Source: Bacteroidota bacterium
Lineage (GTDB): Bacteria; Bacteroidota; Bacteroidia; Bacteroidales; VadinHA17
NCBI GenBank assembly: GCA_029564935.1
Contig: JAKQPD010000348.1
Span: forward strand, 1-36,912
Direction of reading: 5' to 3'
Length of the DNA: 36,912 bases
Shown: positions 26,319 through 35,141 of the stretch, in pieces
Position numbering within the stretch: position 1 is the first letter of the stretch
Layout of the letters: every line of letters starts with the position of its first letter
The notes under the pieces: model-generated
Databases searched by the model: none
What the model was told of the DNA's origin: nothing
The model's input: only the letters and a program-made list of their open reading frames with translations
Program-made: the position numbers and the translations under genes

Positions 26319-26501
26319 TTACTCAGAGGTCCAGTCGCGGATTATTATTCTGTCCTGGAAACACTTGACCTCCAGTTTCTGCCTGGCTTTCCATTTAAGC
26401 TTGCGTATATATTCCATTGGAATTGTCACGGCATAGCTTGTGCCTCCTGAAATCTTTGTAAGGCTACGGATGTGATTTTCTTCGTTCTTCCTGCGTGTCA
26501 T
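26319..26501 (-). CDS. AbrB/MazE/SpoVT-type DNA-binding protein, orphan
   Basis: A 60-residue protein whose core SLTKISGGTSYAVTIPMEYI and following KLKWKARQKLEVKCFQDRIII match the swapped-hairpin AbrB DNA-binding fold, in which dimers bind AT-rich palindromes. No toxin gene (MazF, VapC or similar) is next to it, so it is more likely a free-standing regulator than an antitoxin. The upstream region carries overlapping palindromes (26531-26568), which suggests autoregulation and possible control of the divergent tamB. Confidence 0.8.
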   Translation of the reverse strand: MTRRKNEENHIRSLTKISGGTSYAVTIPMEYIRKLKWKARQKLEVKCFQDRIIIRDWTSE

Positions 26502-26530
26502 GATTAATAAGTTAACAGAAAAATAATATG

Positions 26531-26568
26531 TATTAAAAAACGTATTAAGATACGTATTTTAATACGTA
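26531..26568. promoter_or_regulatory. Candidate operator: overlapping AT-rich palindromes
   Basis: CGTATTAAGATACG (26541-26554) and TACGTATTTTAATACGTA (26551-26568; 8-bp arms, 2-bp centre) are perfect inverted repeats sharing a TACG. TATTAAAAAACGTATT (26531-26546) adjoins them and recurs exactly, in reverse orientation, at 31321-31336. Position between the divergent abrB-like and tamB genes, and symmetry, fit an operator for a dimeric regulator. The rest of 26502-26738 is AT-rich with no gene. Confidence 0.6.
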
Positions 26569-26738
26569 GTTACAATACCTTTACTGAAAAAAGATGCAAT
26601 AATAATGTTTTGTGAAATAACTAAACGGTACAATCTTTGAACTACAATTTAGTAAAATATTATTTTATTGTTGTCTTTACTATCTTTATGCAATAATAGA
26701 CTGAGCTACTTTTAATTGAATTTTGAGGATATAGGGTG

Positions 26739-29700
26739 ATGCTGAAGGGTATAAAAAGATCTGTTAAGTATTTTCTGATCTTCATCGGGATACTGATAAT
26801 GATCCCGATGATAATGTATCCTCTTTTACGGCAGCCTGAAATTCAGACCCTGATAATCCGGAGAATAACGAGGTATTTTTCCCAGGAGCTTAAATCTACT
26901 GTTTCAGTTGGAAAAACAGAACTGGTCATGTTCAACAAGCTTAGCCTGGACGATGTACTTATAAAGAATAAAAACGATGATACCCTGATCTATGTAAAGA
27001 AAGTTGCAGCCACCATAAGGAAGATTAATCCTGACAGCAGACAGTTCACTCTTGGAAGAGTTACATTGCTGAATCCGGTGTTTTCGCTTGTGACCGATAC
27101 AACAGGATTGCTGAACCTGAACTGGTATCTCAGCCTGCTCAGGAGCCAGGAAAAAGAAAACAAAAATACTCCTGTCACAGTACAAATAAATCATACTGAT
27201 ATAAGAAATGGCTCATTCACACTAATCAACAGATCTGCAACTGCAAGGGCCGAAGGGATCGATTTCAACAATATGCGTATCCGTGATATCAATGGAATTA
27301 TGGAAGATTTCAGAATAATGAATGATACGACGTCATTCAGTATATACAATCTTTCGTTCAGGGAATCAGGAGGTTTCATTGTCCGCAAAATGAACAGCGA
27401 CTTCTCTCTGGCAGACCAGGATATTTCATTCACATCGGCCTTCATTAATTGTGACAGCAGTATACTTAATATACCTCATGTTGAGCTTCATCCTGATTCT
27501 ACAGGATCATATAGTGATTTCACAAGTAAAGTACATCTCGATATCCGGATGGATAATTCCCGGGTATATACTTCCGATCTCCGGCACTTCGTTCCGGTGG
27601 TCGGACAGATGAGCGAGTCGGTCAATTTTACAGGTAAAGTATCCGGGACAGTTGCTGAAATGAGAGGCCGGGATATTACTATATCCTATGGAAATGAAAC
27701 AAAGATCGATTGCGATTTCGACCTGTCGGGTCTTCCGGATCTCAGTAATTCATTTATATACCTTGGCATCAATCAGCTGACAACCAGGGCTTCAGACCTC
27801 AGCAGATTAAAACTTCCAGGAACAGGATCCGTCAGGTTACCGGATTACATCGAAAAAATGGGAACTATTGCATTCACGGGCAGCTTTACCGGATTTACAA
27901 CCGATTTTGTCGCCTATGGAAAGCTCACATCTGAAGCAGGAAATATTAATACCGACATTTCACTAAGGCCTGAGGGGAACAACCGGTTCAAGATCAATGG
28001 ACTTGTTACAGGCAACAGCATAGCCCTCGGAGAGATCACGGGTAAAAAAGATCTGCTGGGTGATCTGAGCATGAACGCAGATGTTGATCTTTATGCATAT
28101 TCATTCAAAAAATTCTCAGGTGAGATAAATGGTCTTATCGACAGTGTTGAAATAAACAAATACAAGTACAGGAAGATCTCCCTGAATGGTATTATCAACG
28201 ATAAGACCTGGGATGGCAGTATCAAGGTGGCAGACGATAATATCAGACTCGACCTGCTGGGTATGCTGAACTTCAACAGCGAACTGCCGGAATTTGATTT
28301 CACACTTAACCTGGCAAAGGCCGATCTGTATAAACTTCATCTTGACAAATCAGATACGACAGCATCGGCCTCTATGCTCATTACTGCAAATTTCAAAGGT
28401 AACAGTACTGAAAATCTGGCCGGGGAAGTAAAGCTTCTTAATTCAAATATAATTAAATACGGAAATACCCTCGACCTGTATGATTTCTCGGTAAGAGCCT
28501 GGTCCAGGGAAGGAGTGCCTGTCATCAGCCTGCGGACAGACTATGCTGATGCAGACATAACCGGTTATTTCAATCTTCGCGGGATCAGGTCTTTCATCGG
28601 GTCTTCTCTAAGCAACCTTATGCCTTCATACAACCGGATACCCGGAGAAACTGTTTCATTTGCAAAGGGAAAACTCGGATTCAGTGTGAATTTCCGTAAT
28701 ACTGATAAAATAAATGATTTCTTCCGGACAGGGCTGTTACTGGCAGATAAAAGCTCAATCCACGGCGAGATAACTGCCGACACCACAGGAGTTTTGAAAA
28801 TGATGTCGAAGAACCTTACAATCCGGGGCAACACCTTCAATGACCTCGTTATTGACGCCAGTCTGAACACAAAAGCTCTTACTGCCGACCTGAGAAGTTC
28901 ATCACTGAATTTCCTGGGGCAATCATTACTGAAGGGATTTTCAGCGGACTTTGATGTCAGACCAGATAATTTCATATTCAATTTATCATGGGGAAACAAT
29001 GATCCTGCGATCGCAAATCGCGGAAGTTTTACTGCAAGAGGGATGTCAATTGAGGGGCCGGAGAACATATCCGGCCCGGTTTTGATGGTTGACATTGCCT
29101 CATCCGACATTTACAGCCGTAATAATTTATGGAAGATCGCTCACTCCACTGTTTTCCTTGATTCTAACAGGGTAAATATAAACAAGCTTCTGATAAGCAA
29201 TGAAAACAGTTATTATCTGGTTGATGGAACATTGTCAGAAAACAAAGAGGACACCCTTCATTTAGAATTTAAAAGCATTGATATCTCTCCCCTGAACAGT
29301 ATTATTACAAGGAAAGCGGACACAGATGCCTTATCTCCTGATATCAAAGGAGAACTGAACGGTAAAGTACTGATTACAGATTTCTATCATAGTCCCCTGA
29401 TAGAAGGCTTTCTTAAGATCAATGGTTTTTCAATTCTTGGAAGTGAGTACGGAACTCTTTCACTTAATTCTGCATGGAACAATGAACGGAAACTTGCTGT
29501 AATAAGGGCAGATAATAATCTGAATGGTAAGAAAATGATCAGTGTTGACGGATATTACAACCCTGAGCTGCGTAAACTGGATCTGACAGCTCTTGCTGAA
29601 AAGCTGCCAGTTGAAGCCCTGAATCCTTTATTGAGTTCTTTCGCATCAGGTATAACAGGACTCGCATCAGGTAAAGTAAGACTTTCAGGGGAAATAAATA

Positions 29701-31238
29701 AGCTTGGTCTGAAAGGTTCACTGCTGGCCGAAAACGTTTTCATGAAAATTGATTATATCCAGACAAGGTACAGTGTGAATGATTCGGTAAGGTTTGACAA
29801 AAACGATATAATCTTCAGAAATTTAAAGCTTGCGGACGAAAGAGGAAATCCTGCGATACTTAACGGGAAGGTCACACATAATCATTTCAAGGATTTCAAT
29901 GCCGATCTTACAATTAACTTTACTGATTGTATGGTTTTAAATACAAAACCCAAAGACAATGAGGATTTCTACGGAACCGCCTTTGGGACAGGTATTGCTA
30001 CATTGAAAACAGGTCCGAACCTGCTCTCATTTGATATTTCAGCAAAAACCGGCAGAAATACAAGGTTTTACATGCCGCTTAACACGAGTGAGACAGTCTC
30101 TGATTATTCGTTTGTGACATTTGTACAACCCGACACATCAGCAATATCTCAGTCACAGAATGTAAAAAAAATCCATTTCCAACCGGCATCAACGGGTATA
30201 GAACTGAATTTTGATCTGGAAGTTACACCGGATGCCGAAATTCAGCTTATTTTCGACGAGAAGGTGGGCGATGTGATGAAGGGAAGAGGATCAGGCAATC
30301 TAAATATTAATCTTGACAGGAAAGGTAATCTCGGCATTTCAGGAGATTATATAATTGAGAACGGAGATTATCTCTTTACCCTCGGCAACGTGCTGAACAA
30401 ACCATTCAGCGTTGAAAATGGCGGGAAGGTGACCTTCAGCGGTGATGTTGATAATGCGGAGATCGATATAAAGGCAATATACAGGCTTAAAGCATCTCTT
30501 TATGAAGTACTTCAGGATGAACGCTTTAATGAAAGAATTCCTGTCGAGTGCCAGATCCTTCTCACTGGCAAGCTGTTCAATCCACTCGTAGGTTTCAATA
30601 TTGAACTTCCGTCAGCCGATGAAGAAAGGAAAGCTTATCTTAACAATATTATTACGACCGAAGAAGAACTCAGCCGCCAGTTTCTTTACCTGCTTGTAAT
30701 GAACAGCTTTTATTCCGACCCTAACCGGATCTCCCTTACAGGAGGTTCTCCGGGTGCAGCTCCTGCCGGTACGACCGGAACATCGGCAATGGCGGTGACC
30801 ACTACTGAAATGCTATCGCACCAGTTAAGCAACTGGCTGTCGCAGATAAGTAACGATTTTGACATAGGCTTCGTTTACCGTCCCGGTTATAAGGACATTA
30901 ATGCACAGGAAGTGGAAGTTGCACTTTCCACACAGCTGCTTAATGACAGAGTAACTATAAATGGCAACTTCGATGTAAGAGGAGCAGAAGATAGAACAGG
31001 TACTTCTGATAAAATCACAGGAGATTTTGATATCGAATATAAACTGACTGAGAAGATAAGATTTAAATTCTTTAACCGCTTCAATAATCCATATACAGGA
31101 AAGGGTGCACCTTATACACAAGGATTTGGCCTGTTCTTTAAAGAGGATTTCGACAAATTCTCCGATCTGTTCAGGAAGAATAATAAATCGGAAATGAAAA
31201 AGGAGGAAGAACCTGCCATATCCGGGCTTCAGCAGTAA
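26739..31238 (+). CDS. tamB: TamB-like translocation and assembly module protein
   Basis: Very large (1499 residues) inner-membrane-anchored periplasmic protein. One N-terminal membrane helix (YFLIFIGILIMIPMIMYPLL) is followed by a long run of beta-strand-rich AsmA/TamB-type repeats, and a C-terminal TamB domain with EVTPDAEIQLIFDEKVGD, GRGSGNLNINLDRKGN, GDYIIENGDYLFTLGNVLNK and FNIELPSADEE. TamB proteins are thought to form a hydrophobic groove that spans the periplasm for phospholipid transport or barrel assembly. I chose ATG 26739 over the GTG directly before it. No TamA/BamA partner is in the window. The exbB-exbD-tonB genes follow 159 bp later. Confidence 0.93.
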   Translation: MLKGIKRSVKYFLIFIGILIMIPMIMYPLLRQPEIQTLIIRRITRYFSQELKSTVSVGKTELVMFNKLSLDDVLIKNKNDDTLIYVKKVAATIRKINPDSRQFTLGRVTLLNPVFSLVTDTTGLLNLNWYLSLLRSQEKENKNTPVTVQINHTDIRNGSFTLINRSATARAEGIDFNNMRIRDINGIMEDFRIMNDTTSFSIYNLSFRESGGFIVRKMNSDFSLADQDISFTSAFINCDSSILNIPHVELHPDSTGSYSDFTSKVHLDIRMDNSRVYTSDLRHFVPVVGQMSESVNFTGKVSGTVAEMRGRDITISYGNETKIDCDFDLSGLPDLSNSFIYLGINQLTTRASDLSRLKLPGTGSVRLPDYIEKMGTIAFTGSFTGFTTDFVAYGKLTSEAGNINTDISLRPEGNNRFKINGLVTGNSIALGEITGKKDLLGDLSMNADVDLYAYSFKKFSGEINGLIDSVEINKYKYRKISLNGIINDKTWDGSIKVADDNIRLDLLGMLNFNSELPEFDFTLNLAKADLYKLHLDKSDTTASASMLITANFKGNSTENLAGEVKLLNSNIIKYGNTLDLYDFSVRAWSREGVPVISLRTDYADADITGYFNLRGIRSFIGSSLSNLMPSYNRIPGETVSFAKGKLGFSVNFRNTDKINDFFRTGLLLADKSSIHGEITADTTGVLKMMSKNLTIRGNTFNDLVIDASLNTKALTADLRSSSLNFLGQSLLKGFSADFDVRPDNFIFNLSWGNNDPAIANRGSFTARGMSIEGPENISGPVLMVDIASSDIYSRNNLWKIAHSTVFLDSNRVNINKLLISNENSYYLVDGTLSENKEDTLHLEFKSIDISPLNSIITRKADTDALSPDIKGELNGKVLITDFYHSPLIEGFLKINGFSILGSEYGTLSLNSAWNNERKLAVIRADNNLNGKKMISVDGYYNPELRKLDLTALAEKLPVEALNPLLSSFASGITGLASGKVRLSGEINKLGLKGSLLAENVFMKIDYIQTRYSVNDSVRFDKNDIIFRNLKLADERGNPAILNGKVTHNHFKDFNADLTINFTDCMVLNTKPKDNEDFYGTAFGTGIATLKTGPNLLSFDISAKTGRNTRFYMPLNTSETVSDYSFVTFVQPDTSAISQSQNVKKIHFQPASTGIELNFDLEVTPDAEIQLIFDEKVGDVMKGRGSGNLNINLDRKGNLGISGDYIIENGDYLFTLGNVLNKPFSVENGGKVTFSGDVDNAEIDIKAIYRLKASLYEVLQDERFNERIPVECQILLTGKLFNPLVGFNIELPSADEERKAYLNNIITTEEELSRQFLYLLVMNSFYSDPNRISLTGGSPGAAPAGTTGTSAMAVTTTEMLSHQLSNWLSQISNDFDIGFVYRPGYKDINAQEVEVALSTQLLNDRVTINGNFDVRGAEDRTGTSDKITGDFDIEYKLTEKIRFKFFNRFNNPYTGKGAPYTQGFGLFFKEDFDKFSDLFRKNNKSEMKKEEEPAISGLQQ

Positions 31239-31281
31239 ATGTTCGGAAATCCTCAGATATAGCCGCGGTTAATAAAAAGAA

Positions 31282-31289
31282 TATCTTTG
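31282..31289 (+). promoter_or_regulatory. Putative -7 element upstream of exbB
   Basis: TATCTTTG is a full match to the Bacteroidota -7 box, 108 bp before the exbB ATG. It would give a leader of about 100 nt. No good -33 element is seen. Confidence 0.4.
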
Positions 31290-31320
31290 TTATAAACCAA
31301 ATATAATACAATCGGGTATA

Positions 31321-31336
31321 AATACGTTTTTTAATA
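31321..31336. promoter_or_regulatory. Second copy of the AT-rich 16-bp motif from the abrB-tamB region
   Basis: AATACGTTTTTTAATA is the exact reverse complement of 26531-26546. It lies between the TATCTTTG box and the exbB ATG. It may be a second operator for the AbrB-like protein; the AT-rich composition weakens the case. Confidence 0.45.
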
Positions 31337-31397
31337 TATTCGCACGTTAAAATAAAGTTGTTAAACAATAATATTAAACGGAACTAAATAAATTAAG

Positions 31398-32084
31398 ATG
31401 GGATTTTTACAGTTTATCATGCAGGATGTCAATCTTCCTGCCGAGCCGGTAGCCGCTGATACTCATATGACACTTCTGGATTTTGCTTTTAAAGGCGGAT
31501 GGGTGATGATACCCATTGTGTTCTTATCCTTTGTGGCTGCTTATATTTTCATAGAGAGATATTATGTAATAAGGAAAGCAACCAGGCAGGATCAGAATTT
31601 TATGAACAGGATCAAGGATTACATACACGACGGCAGGATAGATGCTGCACTGGCACTTTGCAGATCAACAGACGGTCCGTCAGCCCGCATGATAGAAAAG
31701 GGCATAAACAGGCTCGGAAGACCTTTACAGGATATAAGCACAGCCATAGAGAATGCAGGTAAACTCGAAATTTCAAAGCTTGAAAAGAGCTTTCCTACAC
31801 TGGCAACAATAACAGGTGCTGAACCGATGCTCGGATTCCTTGGGACAGTTATAGGTATGGTACAGTCGTTTTATGCTATGGCTCAGGCCGGAAATAATAT
31901 CGAGGTTTCCCTCCTCTCCGACGGTATTTACACAGCCCTCATCACAACCGTTGCAGGTCTTATTGTCGGTATACTGGGGTTCTTTGCATATAACACCCTT
32001 GTAGTTAAGGTCGAGAGGGTTGTCTTTAATATGGAAGCTGCCGTTACGGAATTCATGGATATTTTAAACGAACCCGTTAAATAA
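31398..32084 (+). CDS. exbB: MotA/TolQ/ExbB proton channel family protein
   Basis: Inner-membrane channel subunit that, with ExbD, turns the proton gradient into movement of a TonB- or TolA-type transducer. The 228 residues have three membrane segments: WVMIPIVFLSFVAAYIFIE, a middle one ending LGFLGTVIGMVQSFYAMA, and LITTVAGLIVGILGFFAYN. The GTVIGM and TTVAGLIVG motifs are family signatures. It starts a three-gene unit with exbD 7 bp downstream. TolQ is an alternative label; sequence alone does not separate them. Confidence 0.93.
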   Translation: MGFLQFIMQDVNLPAEPVAADTHMTLLDFAFKGGWVMIPIVFLSFVAAYIFIERYYVIRKATRQDQNFMNRIKDYIHDGRIDAALALCRSTDGPSARMIEKGINRLGRPLQDISTAIENAGKLEISKLEKSFPTLATITGAEPMLGFLGTVIGMVQSFYAMAQAGNNIEVSLLSDGIYTALITTVAGLIVGILGFFAYNTLVVKVERVVFNMEAAVTEFMDILNEPVK

Positions 32085-32091
32085 GAAAAAA

Positions 32092-32484
32092 ATGGCTTTT
32101 TCTCAAAGGAATAAGATAAGCGTCAACTTTTCATCAACAGGGATGACAGATGTGGTTTTCAATCTGCTTATATTTTTTATGCTTACTTCCACACTTGTTC
32201 ATCCTACGGCTCTGAAACTGCTGCTGCCAAAGGGTTCCACCCAGACATCAGCCAAGCCCCAGACCACCGTGTCAATTACAGCCGATCAAAGGTTTTATGT
32301 TGAACAACAAGCCGTTACTCTTGACCAGCTCGAAGCGGTTCTGAAGCAGAAGCTTGGTAGCAATCCCGATACCTATATCTCTCTTCATGCTGATAAGACA
32401 GTACCGTTCGAAAGTGTTGTGCAGGTTTTAAATATTGCCCAGGCAAATAATTATAAATTGATAATTGCAACTACACCCAAATAA
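32092..32484 (+). CDS. exbD: ExbD/TolR family biopolymer transport protein
   Basis: Partner of ExbB. The 130-residue protein has a short cytoplasmic N-terminus, one membrane helix (DVVFNLLIFFMLTSTLV) that begins at Asp20, the proton-carrying residue of the family, and a periplasmic domain ending NYKLIIATTPK. Only one exbD is present, although many Bacteroidota loci carry two. Its last 20 bp overlap the tonB-like gene in another frame. Confidence 0.93.
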   Translation: MAFSQRNKISVNFSSTGMTDVVFNLLIFFMLTSTLVHPTALKLLLPKGSTQTSAKPQTTVSITADQRFYVEQQAVTLDQLEAVLKQKLGSNPDTYISLHADKTVPFESVVQVLNIAQANNYKLIIATTPK

Positions 32485-33358
32485 CGATCTGTACAATATT
32501 CCTTCGGAGAAAGAAAAAGGAATAATTGGCACAATAGTAATACATGCTGTTATACTTGTATTACTTATTGTACTGGGATTTTCGGTTCCCCCGCCTCCGG
32601 AGACAGAGGAAGGGATCCTTGTAAATTTCGGCACAGATGAAACAGGGTTTGGCATGATAGAGCCGTCTCCTCCCCCGAGCCGTGAAGAGGCTTCCGTACC
32701 TCTTCCTTCAGAGTCGACCGTAACTGCCAGAGAAGAGCCTCTTCTTACCCAGGATACTGAAGAAGCCCCGGAAGTAAAGAAAGTCGATCCCGAAGCTGAA
32801 AAAAGACGGATTGAACAGGCCGAAGCAGAAAAGCGGCGACGTGCGGAACTGGAAGCAGAACGTATAAGAAAGGAACAGGAAGAAATAGAAAGAAAAAGGA
32901 TTGAAGCCGAACAGAAACGGCAGGCCGATATAATGAACCGTACAAAAGATGCATTGGCCGGATCAAAAAATTCAGGTACATCTTCCACAAGCGAAGGTGT
33001 GGCAGGCGGACCAGGTAATCAGGGATCCCCGGGCGGTTCACTGGACTCAAAGAACAGAGGCGAGGGAAGCGGACTCGGTAACAAAGGAATATCTTACGAT
33101 CTTGCGGGCAGAGGAGTACAACGTCTTCCCCTCCCCGAATATAACTACCAGGGCGAGGGAAGAGTAGTTGTGGAGGTAAGTGTTGACCGGTCAGGAAAGG
33201 TAACCCAGGCTGTTGCCGGGGTGAAAGGATCTAACACACTTGATGAATACCTTCTGAAAGTCGCTAAAGAGGCCGCTCTTAAAGCCCAGTTTGATGTTAA
33301 AAATGACGCCCCTTTCATCCAGAAAGGAACGATTACCTATAATTTTATACTGAAGTAA
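32465..33358 (+). CDS. TonB/TolA-like energy transducer
   Basis: Links the ExbBD motor to the outer membrane. The 297 residues comprise an N-terminal helix (GTIVIHAVILVLLIVLGF), a proline-rich stretch, a long charged coiled coil (roughly residues 115-165, rich in E, K, R, A), a Gly/Ser-rich linker, and a TonB-type C-terminal domain (GEGRVVVEVSVDRSGKVTQA, ending ITYNFILK). The coiled coil recalls TolA. The start has to be non-ATG: a TAA lies directly before TTG 32465, and the next Met is past the membrane helix. It ends only 3 bp from the convergent response regulator. Confidence 0.9.
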   Translation: MQLHPNNDLYNIPSEKEKGIIGTIVIHAVILVLLIVLGFSVPPPPETEEGILVNFGTDETGFGMIEPSPPPSREEASVPLPSESTVTAREEPLLTQDTEEAPEVKKVDPEAEKRRIEQAEAEKRRRAELEAERIRKEQEEIERKRIEAEQKRQADIMNRTKDALAGSKNSGTSSTSEGVAGGPGNQGSPGGSLDSKNRGEGSGLGNKGISYDLAGRGVQRLPLPEYNYQGEGRVVVEVSVDRSGKVTQAVAGVKGSNTLDEYLLKVAKEAALKAQFDVKNDAPFIQKGTITYNFILK

Positions 33359-33361
33359 AGA

Positions 33362-33751
33362 TCAAACCTGTCTGCTGAATACCTCCTTCACCGCAACAGA
33401 CAAATTATCAAGAAGGTTAACATCTTTTACAATGTAATCGAATACACCCTTGCGTGCAAATTCCAGAACCAATTCTCCTTTTTCCTGACCCGACAGCAAA
33501 ATAACAGGAATCTGTGGCTTTATCTCCCTGATCTTTTCAAATATCTGCATCCCGTTTTCAAACATCAGGCTCTGTCCTGTAAACAAATAGTCAAGGATAA
33601 TAAGACCCGGATTTTTATCAAGGGCATCCAGACAATCTTCACCTGTTTCAAAGGCCTCAACAATATAATCCTCTGTCTTAAACCTGTTTATGACCAGGGT
33701 GTTTATGAATGGATCATCATCAACAACAAAAATCAGCTTCTTTTTATCCAT
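33362..33751 (-). CDS. Single-domain response regulator
   Basis: A 129-residue CheY-like receiver domain with the acidic pocket D11-D13, phospho-acceptor Asp54 (LIILDYLF), the switch Ser in ILLSG, and Lys in YIVKD. There is no output domain, and no histidine kinase is adjacent, so it may act by protein contact or in a phosphorelay. It lies 91 bp downstream of glyA on the same strand. Confidence 0.93.
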   Translation of the reverse strand: MDKKKLIFVVDDDPFINTLVINRFKTEDYIVEAFETGEDCLDALDKNPGLIILDYLFTGQSLMFENGMQIFEKIREIKPQIPVILLSGQEKGELVLEFARKGVFDYIVKDVNLLDNLSVAVKEVFSRQV

Positions 33752-33842
33752 CTACGATTCAGTAACTAAGAATGGCAATAAAGATAGATAAAATATTCCT
33801 TAATCTGTTTAATTCATAAAAGTTCATTAAAGCTAAAAAGGC

Positions 33843-35123
33843 CTACCAGGCAAAGAGAGGGAATGGTTTCATCATTTCGATAACCTTCTCACCTGTTTTG
33901 GCTATTACTGTTTCGTTTTCAATATCTGATATCACCTCATCGATGAGATCAACAATCACAGGCATATGTTCTTCAGTCAGTCCTCTTGTGGTAATTGCCG
34001 GTGTTCCGACTCTCAGTCCGGAAGTAAGGAAAGGAGATCTGGTATCGAACGGCACCATGTTCTTGTTAACAGTAATATGAGCTCTGACCAGTGTATTTTC
34101 TGCTTTCTTTCCCGATATTTCAGGGAACTTGGTTCTGAGGTCGATCAACAGCAGGTGGTTATCGGTACCGCCCGAGATTACTTTATAACCCCTGTTGATG
34201 AATGCTTCTGCCATGACGGCTGCATTCTGCTTAACTCTTTTCTGGTATTCTTTGAATTTCGGTTCGAGGGCTTCGCTGAAAGAAACGGCTTTGGATGCAA
34301 TTACATGCTCCAGCGGTCCTCCCTGAACTCCCGGAAATACGGCTGAGTTTAAGAGCGAGGACATCATCCTGACCTCTCCTTTGGGAGTAGTAATTCCCCA
34401 TGGATTGACAAAATCCCTGCCCATAAGGATTATCCCTCCTCTTGGACCTCTGAGGGTTTTATGTGTTGTTGAAGTGACGATGTGAGCATATTTAAGGGGA
34501 TTCTTCAGAAGTCCGGCAGCGATAAGTCCTGCCGGATGTGCCATATCTATCATCATTATTGCCCCGGTCTGATCGGCGATCTTCCTCATTCTTTCATAAT
34601 CCCATTCCCGGGAATAGGCCGAAGCGCCTCCTATGATCATTTTTGGCCTTTCTTTCAGGGCAATCTCTTCCATCATATCATAATCGACAATTCCCGTATC
34701 TTCCTTTACCCCGTAGGCTACCGGCCTGTACAGAATGCCCGATGAATTTACCGGGGATCCGTGTGAAAGATGTCCTCCATGTGCAAGGTTAAGGCCCATA
34801 AATGTATCTCCCGGTTTGAGAACGGTCATAAAAACAGCCATATTGGCCTGAGCTCCTGAATGAGGCTGCACATTTGCATATTCCGCATCAAAGAGCTGTT
34901 TGACCCTGTCTATGGCAATCTGTTCAGACTCATCAACAATTTCACATCCTCCGTAATATCTGTACCCCGGATAACCTTCTGCATATTTATTTGTAAGTAC
35001 AGATCCCATGGATTCCAGAACCTGCTGACTTACAAAATTCTCCGATGCAATTAGCTCAATACCATTCAGCTGACGCTGGCGCTCTCTTTCAATAATGTCA
35101 AAAATCAATGTATCCCTGTTCAT
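33843..35123 (-). CDS. glyA: Serine hydroxymethyltransferase
   Basis: PLP enzyme that converts serine and tetrahydrofolate to glycine and 5,10-methylene-THF, the main source of one-carbon units. The 426 residues have standard length. Visible motifs are [45 protein letters not shown] and the PLP-binding [13 protein letters not shown] with Lys222. All expected active-site blocks are intact. It starts 18 bp after the ClC gene on the same strand. Confidence 0.98.
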   Translation of the reverse strand: MNRDTLIFDIIERERQRQLNGIELIASENFVSQQVLESMGSVLTNKYAEGYPGYRYYGGCEIVDESEQIAIDRVKQLFDAEYANVQPHSGAQANMAVFMTVLKPGDTFMGLNLAHGGHLSHGSPVNSSGILYRPVAYGVKEDTGIVDYDMMEEIALKERPKMIIGGASAYSREWDYERMRKIADQTGAIMMIDMAHPAGLIAAGLLKNPLKYAHIVTSTTHKTLRGPRGGIILMGRDFVNPWGITTPKGEVRMMSSLLNSAVFPGVQGGPLEHVIASKAVSFSEALEPKFKEYQKRVKQNAAVMAEAFINRGYKVISGGTDNHLLLIDLRTKFPEISGKKAENTLVRAHITVNKNMVPFDTRSPFLTSGLRVGTPAITTRGLTEEHMPVIVDLIDEVISDIENETVIAKTGEKVIEMMKPFPLFAW

Positions 35124-35141
35124 ATTATAATGATTTAATGT

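Noticed and set aside
26319-26501. Toxin-antitoxin module
   Set aside because: The AbrB/MazE-like protein could be an antitoxin, but neither neighbour (tsaD, tamB) is a toxin and no small second frame is convincing.
28565-29110. Antisense open frame within tamB (181 codons)
   Set aside because: Hydrophobic/Ser-rich shadow of a beta-repeat gene; no support for expression.
31239-31397. tRNA or small RNA between tamB and exbB
   Set aside because: No cloverleaf or stable fold is visible; the stretch is AT-rich and is better read as a promoter/leader region.
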